This document shows positions 60,935-64,000 of a DNA stretch of 64,000 bases, in pieces. A program made the position numbers and the translations under genes. A model generated the notes under the pieces. The model had not been told where the DNA came from, searched no databases, and saw only the letters and a program-made list of their open reading frames with translations. Within the stretch, counting starts at the first letter, position 1. The number at the start of each line of letters is the position of its first letter. Origin of the DNA: Sphingobium sp. D43FB (GTDB lineage Bacteria > Pseudomonadota > Alphaproteobacteria > Sphingomonadales > Sphingomonadaceae); assembly GCF_002312805.1 (NCBI RefSeq), contig NZ_NMUA01000015.1, positions 1 to 64,000 on the forward strand, written 5' to 3'.

Positions 60935-61446
60935 CGCAGCTGTTTAGAAACGATAACGAGCGTGGCATCGCCCGGATATGCCTTCACCGTGAAGCCGGAG
61001 TCCCGCTCGACCTCGATCGCTTTTTGGTTCAACCGGCTTTCGACCGCCTCCAGCGTCTTTATACCAATTGCCGTGGCAAATTCCGCAGCATGATTGAGAA
61101 GAGTCCAGCCGACGCCGCGATGCTTGAAATCAGCCCGTACGGCGATCGCCACTTCCGCACGCTCGCGCGAAGGATCGGTGGCGATCATGGCTGTGCCCAC
61201 AAGAGTGCCGTCGTCGATGAAGGCAAGAAAGTCCTCAGTCTGCTTATGATCGACGTCAACCATGATCGCGATCTGCTCGTCGGACACCTTGAGCATAGCC
61301 GTGAGGAAGCGGAAGCGAAGGTCTTCGAGAGAGACGCCTTCGAAAAAATCCTTGAGGAGCGCGCGGTCATCGCGCGTGACCCGCCTTATGGATAACCTGA
61401 GCCCCGATCGGGCCATTACCTCGGTGAAGGACGTTATATCGGACAT
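60931..61446 (-). CDS. GNAT-family N-acetyltransferase
   Basis: A 171-residue GNAT domain. It contains LSIRRVTRDDRALLKDFFEG, VGTAMIATDPSRERAEVAIA, the acetyl-CoA loop VRADFKHRGVGWTLLNHAAE and a closing ERDSGFTV. It resembles the C-terminal acetyltransferase domain of protein lysine acetyltransferases of the Pat type, which act on acetyl-CoA synthetase, but without their other domains. The ATG at 61446 with GAGGTGA upstream is preferred over one at 61476. Confidence 0.88.
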   Translation of the reverse strand: MSDITSFTEVMARSGLRLSIRRVTRDDRALLKDFFEGVSLEDLRFRFLTAMLKVSDEQIAIMVDVDHKQTEDFLAFIDDGTLVGTAMIATDPSRERAEVAIAVRADFKHRGVGWTLLNHAAEFATAIGIKTLEAVESRLNQKAIEVERDSGFTVKAYPGDATLVIVSKQLR

Positions 61447-61606
61447 TAAGATCACCTCATCTTCGATGTTGGCCATGACGAAAGGACGATGCGCTGCCGG
61501 CACCTCCGGGCACGGTAAGCCGAGTTGGCGAACTCCATTGTCGGCGATACGATCGGGAGGATAGCTCACCGGTGGGCTCTTCAGGAGCACCGCTTGATCT
61601 AGCCCG

Positions 61607-62026
61607 TCACTCCTCCAGAAGGGTGCGGAGAATGTCGGCTCGGCTGATGAGCCCGACCAGCTTGCCGTTCGATATCACCGGCAGCCGTTTGACCCCATGC
61701 CGCTCCATCAGACCTATCGCCTCTGTTAGCGAAGCATCGCCATCGACGGTTACCGGTTCGATCGACATGAGATCCGCAACCCGCGCCAAATCCAATACGT
61801 CTCTTCGGGCCTCACGCCCCACACCACACAACGAATCCATTTGGAATGAGCCCGTCGCCTTCCGGAAGAAATCTCCTTCGGAAATGATGCCCTGAAGCTT
61901 GCCGTCTCGGTCCACCACCGGCAAGGCGCTGATGCCATGATCGCCCATGCATCGGATCGCCATTGCCAGTGAACTCTCCGGCGTGACGGTGGCCGCCCCG
62001 AGCGTCATGATGTCGCTAGCTTTCAT
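61607..62026 (-). CDS. CBS-domain pair protein
   Basis: A 139-residue protein made only of two CBS repeats: ASDIMTLGAATVTPESSLAM to LQGIISEGDFFRK, and VADLMSIEPVTVDGDASLTE to LVGLISRADILRTLLEE. Such modules bind adenine nucleotides and sense energy charge. CBS-pair proteins (Hrp1) are strongly induced by hypoxia in mycobacteria. The start is the ATG at 62026. The region 62027-62420 upstream shows no gene. Confidence 0.92.
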   Translation of the reverse strand: MKASDIMTLGAATVTPESSLAMAIRCMGDHGISALPVVDRDGKLQGIISEGDFFRKATGSFQMDSLCGVGREARRDVLDLARVADLMSIEPVTVDGDASLTEAIGLMERHGVKRLPVISNGKLVGLISRADILRTLLEE

Positions 62027-62420
62027 GCCCTTGATCCTTCCGTTCTCAGATCCTTGCCCTCTCTGAAGGCCGGCGACCTGACGATCGGCCTCACATCTGC
62101 CACGCCGATGGCCGAGTTTACTCGTGAGGGTGACGATCCTTTCAAGACCAAAGGCTAACTCGCCGCCCTTGCAGCTGGAATAAGTATATGTCCCAATATT
62201 CGATGGCGCAGACGCATGGAACAATGCTCTCATGCGAAGGCTGCAGCATTAGCGGTCGGAAAGAGAGAGTATGAGGGCAGTTACGTTTTTGGCTCCTGTG
62301 CCAATGATGAACTCCCGCAAGCCGGTAGATCAGACAAATGTCCGCGGACCAGCCTTGTGCAATTGGAGAGCCACAGTCGCGGGCGCTGGGCACCAACCTA
62401 GCGATGCGTCCGGCACATGT

Positions 62421-62621
62421 GTCCTGGATGGGGTCGTCTTCACGGCCGGGATAGGCGAGAACCATGCAGACGTTGGCAGCCGTATCTGCCGAAGGCTCGA
62501 ATGGTTGGGCCTGTCGATCGATGACGCCGCGAACGCCCTTGTCATCTCCGCGCATGACAGCCAGGTGAAAGTCCTGGTCATTCCAACCGACGATATGCTC
62601 CAGATTAGACCGACCCAATAG
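62421..62621 (+). pseudogene. ackA: acetate kinase, C-terminal fragment
   Basis: The frame ending at 62621 reads VLDGVVFTAGIGENHADVGS and SQVKVLVIPTDDMLQI, the last 65 or so residues of acetate kinase with the GIGEN nucleotide motif. The N-terminal 330 residues are absent. Acetate kinase is part of related low-oxygen gene sets, so this is a relic of the same set. The following gap 62622-62867 shows no gene. Confidence 0.8.
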
Positions 62622-62867
62622 AAGGAAACGCGGGCGCTAAGTCACTTCGGGACCAGGATCTTTACGGATCCTCGCGGTGCGCGCGATGATGGCATTGTGC
62701 GAGCAGGTCCAAATTTTTTGCCGCGCTCGCGATAGACCACGTTGTTGACGGTCATCGCCTACGCGGGGCTGCTCTTGTTGCACGCCCCCCTGTTTGGGCC
62801 GGACCCGGCTTTCGTGCTGCGTTGATCCGGAAGCACCTCCAGCGACGAACCACGAAACGTGAACGCT

Positions 62868-62890
62868 AAGATGTATTGTACTTGCATATT
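62868..62890. promoter_or_regulatory. NsrR-like site 1 upstream of the haemoglobin genes
   Basis: The 23-base site begins AAGATGTATT and ends TTGCATATT. Against the NsrR 11-1-11 consensus it agrees at about 18 of 22 positions. It lies just upstream of the likely -10 element TATAGA at 62902-62907. Confidence 0.7.
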
Positions 62891-62903
62891 TTGTCCGCCG
62901 GTA

Positions 62904-62926
62904 TAGATGCATAAATAATACATGAT
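62904..62926. promoter_or_regulatory. NsrR-like site 2 upstream of the haemoglobin genes
   Basis: A second 23-base palindrome, TAGATGCATAA then TAATACATGAT around a central A, agrees with the NsrR consensus at about 16 of 22 positions. Its centre is 36 bases from that of site 1. It overlaps the likely -10 element and the transcription start, so binding would block initiation. Confidence 0.62.
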
Positions 62927-62939
62927 TGGAGCACGAATC

Positions 62940-63404
62940 GTGGATACGATCGAAGGGATCGACGACGAACGGTTGGAGAAGCTGGTCGAGCGCTTCTATG
63001 CCCGCGTCCGCGCCGATGACGCGCTGGGCCCGATTTTCAACGATGCGGTCGGGGATTGGCCGGAGCACCTCGAGAAGCTGACGGCATTCTGGTCGTCGGT
63101 CATGCTGACCAGCGGGCGCTACAAGGGACAGCCGGTGCCGGCGCATCGCAAGTACGCCGATCGTATCACACCCGAACTCTTCGAGCGTTGGCTCGGCCTC
63201 TGGAAGATCACCACGGATGAGCTGATGGCGCCCGATGCCGCGGCCGCGCTCCAGGCGAAGGCGGCGCGCATCGCTGAAAGCCTGCAGCTTGCCCTCTTCT
63301 TCAAGCTTCCCGTTCCCTCTCAGCCAGCAAAAGCAGCGGCAAGACAGGGACCGGAGCCAGCTTTCGCATATTCGAGTTCAATGGTGAGGAATGGACATGG
63401 CTGA
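62940..63404 (+). CDS. group III truncated haemoglobin
   Basis: A 154-residue truncated globin. It has the group III pattern LEKLVERFYARVRADDALGP, then LEKLTAFWSSVMLTSGRYKG, a proximal His candidate in PAHRKYADR and ERWLGLWKITTDEL. These globins bind O2 and NO and are linked to NO protection and low-oxygen growth. GTG at 62940 is preferred: GGAG lies eight bases upstream, whereas an ATG at 62922 lacks a ribosome site and lies in the NsrR-like site. A Pro/Ala-rich tail follows. The stop overlaps the next gene. Confidence 0.9.
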   Translation: MDTIEGIDDERLEKLVERFYARVRADDALGPIFNDAVGDWPEHLEKLTAFWSSVMLTSGRYKGQPVPAHRKYADRITPELFERWLGLWKITTDELMAPDAAAALQAKAARIAESLQLALFFKLPVPSQPAKAAARQGPEPAFAYSSSMVRNGHG

Positions 63405-63666
63405 GCCCTATCGCTCAACGCCGATCTTCGACGAGAACACGCTCCCCGATGCACTCCGGAACAGGCATCAGACGAAGGAGGGCGTCTGGGGCCTCATCCG
63501 GGTTCTCGAAGGCGAGTTGAATCTGACTTATGTCGAGCCTCACTCGGAGAAAGTGCTGACACCCGGCAGCCCCGGGCTGGTCGCGCCGCAACAGATCCAT
63601 TTCGTCACAGCCCTCGGCCCCCTGCGAATGCAGGTCGATTTCTACAACGAACCACCCACGCCCTGA
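63397..63666 (+). CDS. DUF1971 (TehB/YeaR-like) small cupin protein
   Basis: An 89-residue DUF1971 protein (TPIFDENTLPDALRNRHQTK, VLEGELNLTY, LVAPQQIHFVTALG). E. coli YeaR, of the same family, is induced by nitrate and NO and is under NsrR. The ATG at 63397 with GAGGA seven bases upstream is preferred over 63391. It overlaps the truncated globin gene, so both are one message. Confidence 0.9.
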   Translation: MAEPYRSTPIFDENTLPDALRNRHQTKEGVWGLIRVLEGELNLTYVEPHSEKVLTPGSPGLVAPQQIHFVTALGPLRMQVDFYNEPPTP

Positions 63667-63712
63667 GGCCCGGCTCTCGGGGATTTCTTTCTCGCATATC
63701 CAGGAGAATGTG

Positions 63713-64000
63713 ATGTCGCAGACCTTGAGCGACGAGACCATAGCGCTCGTCAAAGCCACCGTTCCCGCGCTTGAAGCGCACGGACTCGATATTGTCCGCG
63801 AGATGTATTCCCGCATGTTCCAGAATGCGGAGATCCGGGATCTCTTCAACCAGTCCCACCACGGCGACAGCGGCTCGCAGCCGCGGGCGCTGACCGCCGC
63901 CATTCTCGCCTATGCAAGCAACATCGACAATCTCGGCGCGCTGGCGCCGGCCGTCGAGCGGATCGCCCAGAAACATGTCGGCCTCCAGATCCTGCCAGAA
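63713..64000 (+). CDS. hmp: flavohaemoglobin (NO dioxygenase), N-terminal part
   Basis: The first 96 residues of flavohaemoglobin, running off the window end. It begins MSQTLSDETIALVKATVPAL and shows IVREMYSRMFQNAEIRDLFN and the proximal haem His in ERIAQKHVGLQI. Hmp oxidises NO to nitrate with NAD(P)H and O2 and is the classic NsrR target. CAGGAGAA lies upstream of the ATG at 63713. It forms a three-gene NO-response unit with the truncated globin and the DUF1971 gene. Confidence 0.95.
   Translation, partial: MSQTLSDETIALVKATVPALEAHGLDIVREMYSRMFQNAEIRDLFNQSHHGDSGSQPRALTAAILAYASNIDNLGALAPAVERIAQKHVGLQILPE

Noticed and set aside
62637-63146. Reverse ORF of 169 codons overlapping the truncated globin gene
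   Set aside because: It is antisense to a well conserved globin and to the NsrR-like sites, with no recognisable product.
7257-63713. FNR/FixK boxes (TTGAT-N4-ATCAA) expected for cbb3 and USP promoters
   Set aside because: The intergenic regions before ccoN, ppsA/cytochrome b561, the USPs, nnrS and the globin genes were read and no good match was seen. A weight-matrix scan could still find degenerate ones.
1-64000. CRISPR array, tRNA or rRNA genes
   Set aside because: No regularly spaced direct repeats, no cas genes, and no cloverleaf or ribosomal RNA sequence was recognised on reading.

Overview
The window is GC-rich alphaproteobacterial accessory DNA, most likely from a sphingomonad (Sphingobium/Novosphingobium/Sphingopyxis type). 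This rests on the F-type conjugation genes in the order traN-traF-traH-traG, the protein style of the cbb3 oxidase, cyclic glucan synthase and paired universal stress proteins, and the density of small mobile scars. The transfer genes point to a conjugative plasmid or integrated conjugative element; the window alone cannot say which.

Layout. (1) 1-6.5 kb: the right end of an IS3-family element has cut off the 5' part of traN, followed by intact traF, traH and traG and a small convergent membrane-protein gene. (2) 7.5-23.1 kb: a stress and metabolism block with a universal stress protein (USP), a Tat-type L,D-transpeptidase, a small membrane protein, a giant cyclic beta-1,2-glucan synthase translationally coupled to a second USP, phosphoenolpyruvate synthase and a divergent cytochrome b561. 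(3) 23.1-24.4 kb: a scar region with a shattered TonB receptor, a fragment of a winged-helix gene and tiny ORFs. (4) 24.4-33.0 kb: a defence-type island with AbiEi/AbiEii (type IV toxin-antitoxin), a YhaO/YhaN-like nuclease-SMC ATPase pair and a TrlF-type PHP-ATPase. (5) 33.1-36.4 kb: a mobile module with a candidate tyrosine-recombinase core site, an AbrB/PIN toxin-antitoxin pair and an integrase, directly followed by nnrS and a cupin gene. (6) 36.5-46.4 kb: a MITE-like palindrome, USPs, an arsenite-pump remnant, PfkB kinase divergent from a beta-CASP metallo-beta-lactamase RNase-like protein, a YdcH-like protein, a Ca/Na antiporter and a Ca-type P-ATPase. (7) 46.7-53.5 kb: the cbb3 oxidase operon ccoNOQP, two membrane proteins, ccoI and ccoS. 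(8) 53.9-62.6 kb: nsrR, a quinone-reductase-like flavoprotein, a winged-helix regulator with its own palindromic operators, more USPs, a GNAT, a CBS-pair protein and several gene remnants (hemA, catalase, USP, ackA). (9) 62.9-64.0 kb: truncated haemoglobin, a DUF1971 protein and the start of flavohaemoglobin hmp.

How it fits together. Eight intact USPs plus one broken copy, PfkB, PEP synthase, a CBS-pair protein, a Ca-type P-ATPase, cytochrome b561, a high-affinity oxidase and NO detoxification genes form the kind of set known from the mycobacterial DosR regulon and the low-oxygen-activated (lxa) locus of Burkholderia cenocepacia. Here it sits on a transferable element. An NsrR-type [Fe-S] repressor is encoded inside the island. 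NsrR-like 11-1-11 palindromes lie upstream of ccoN and, in tandem, upstream of the haemoglobin/hmp genes, which suggests NO control of both high-affinity respiration and NO removal. No FNR/FixK box of the TTGAT-N4-ATCAA type was found in the promoters read by eye.
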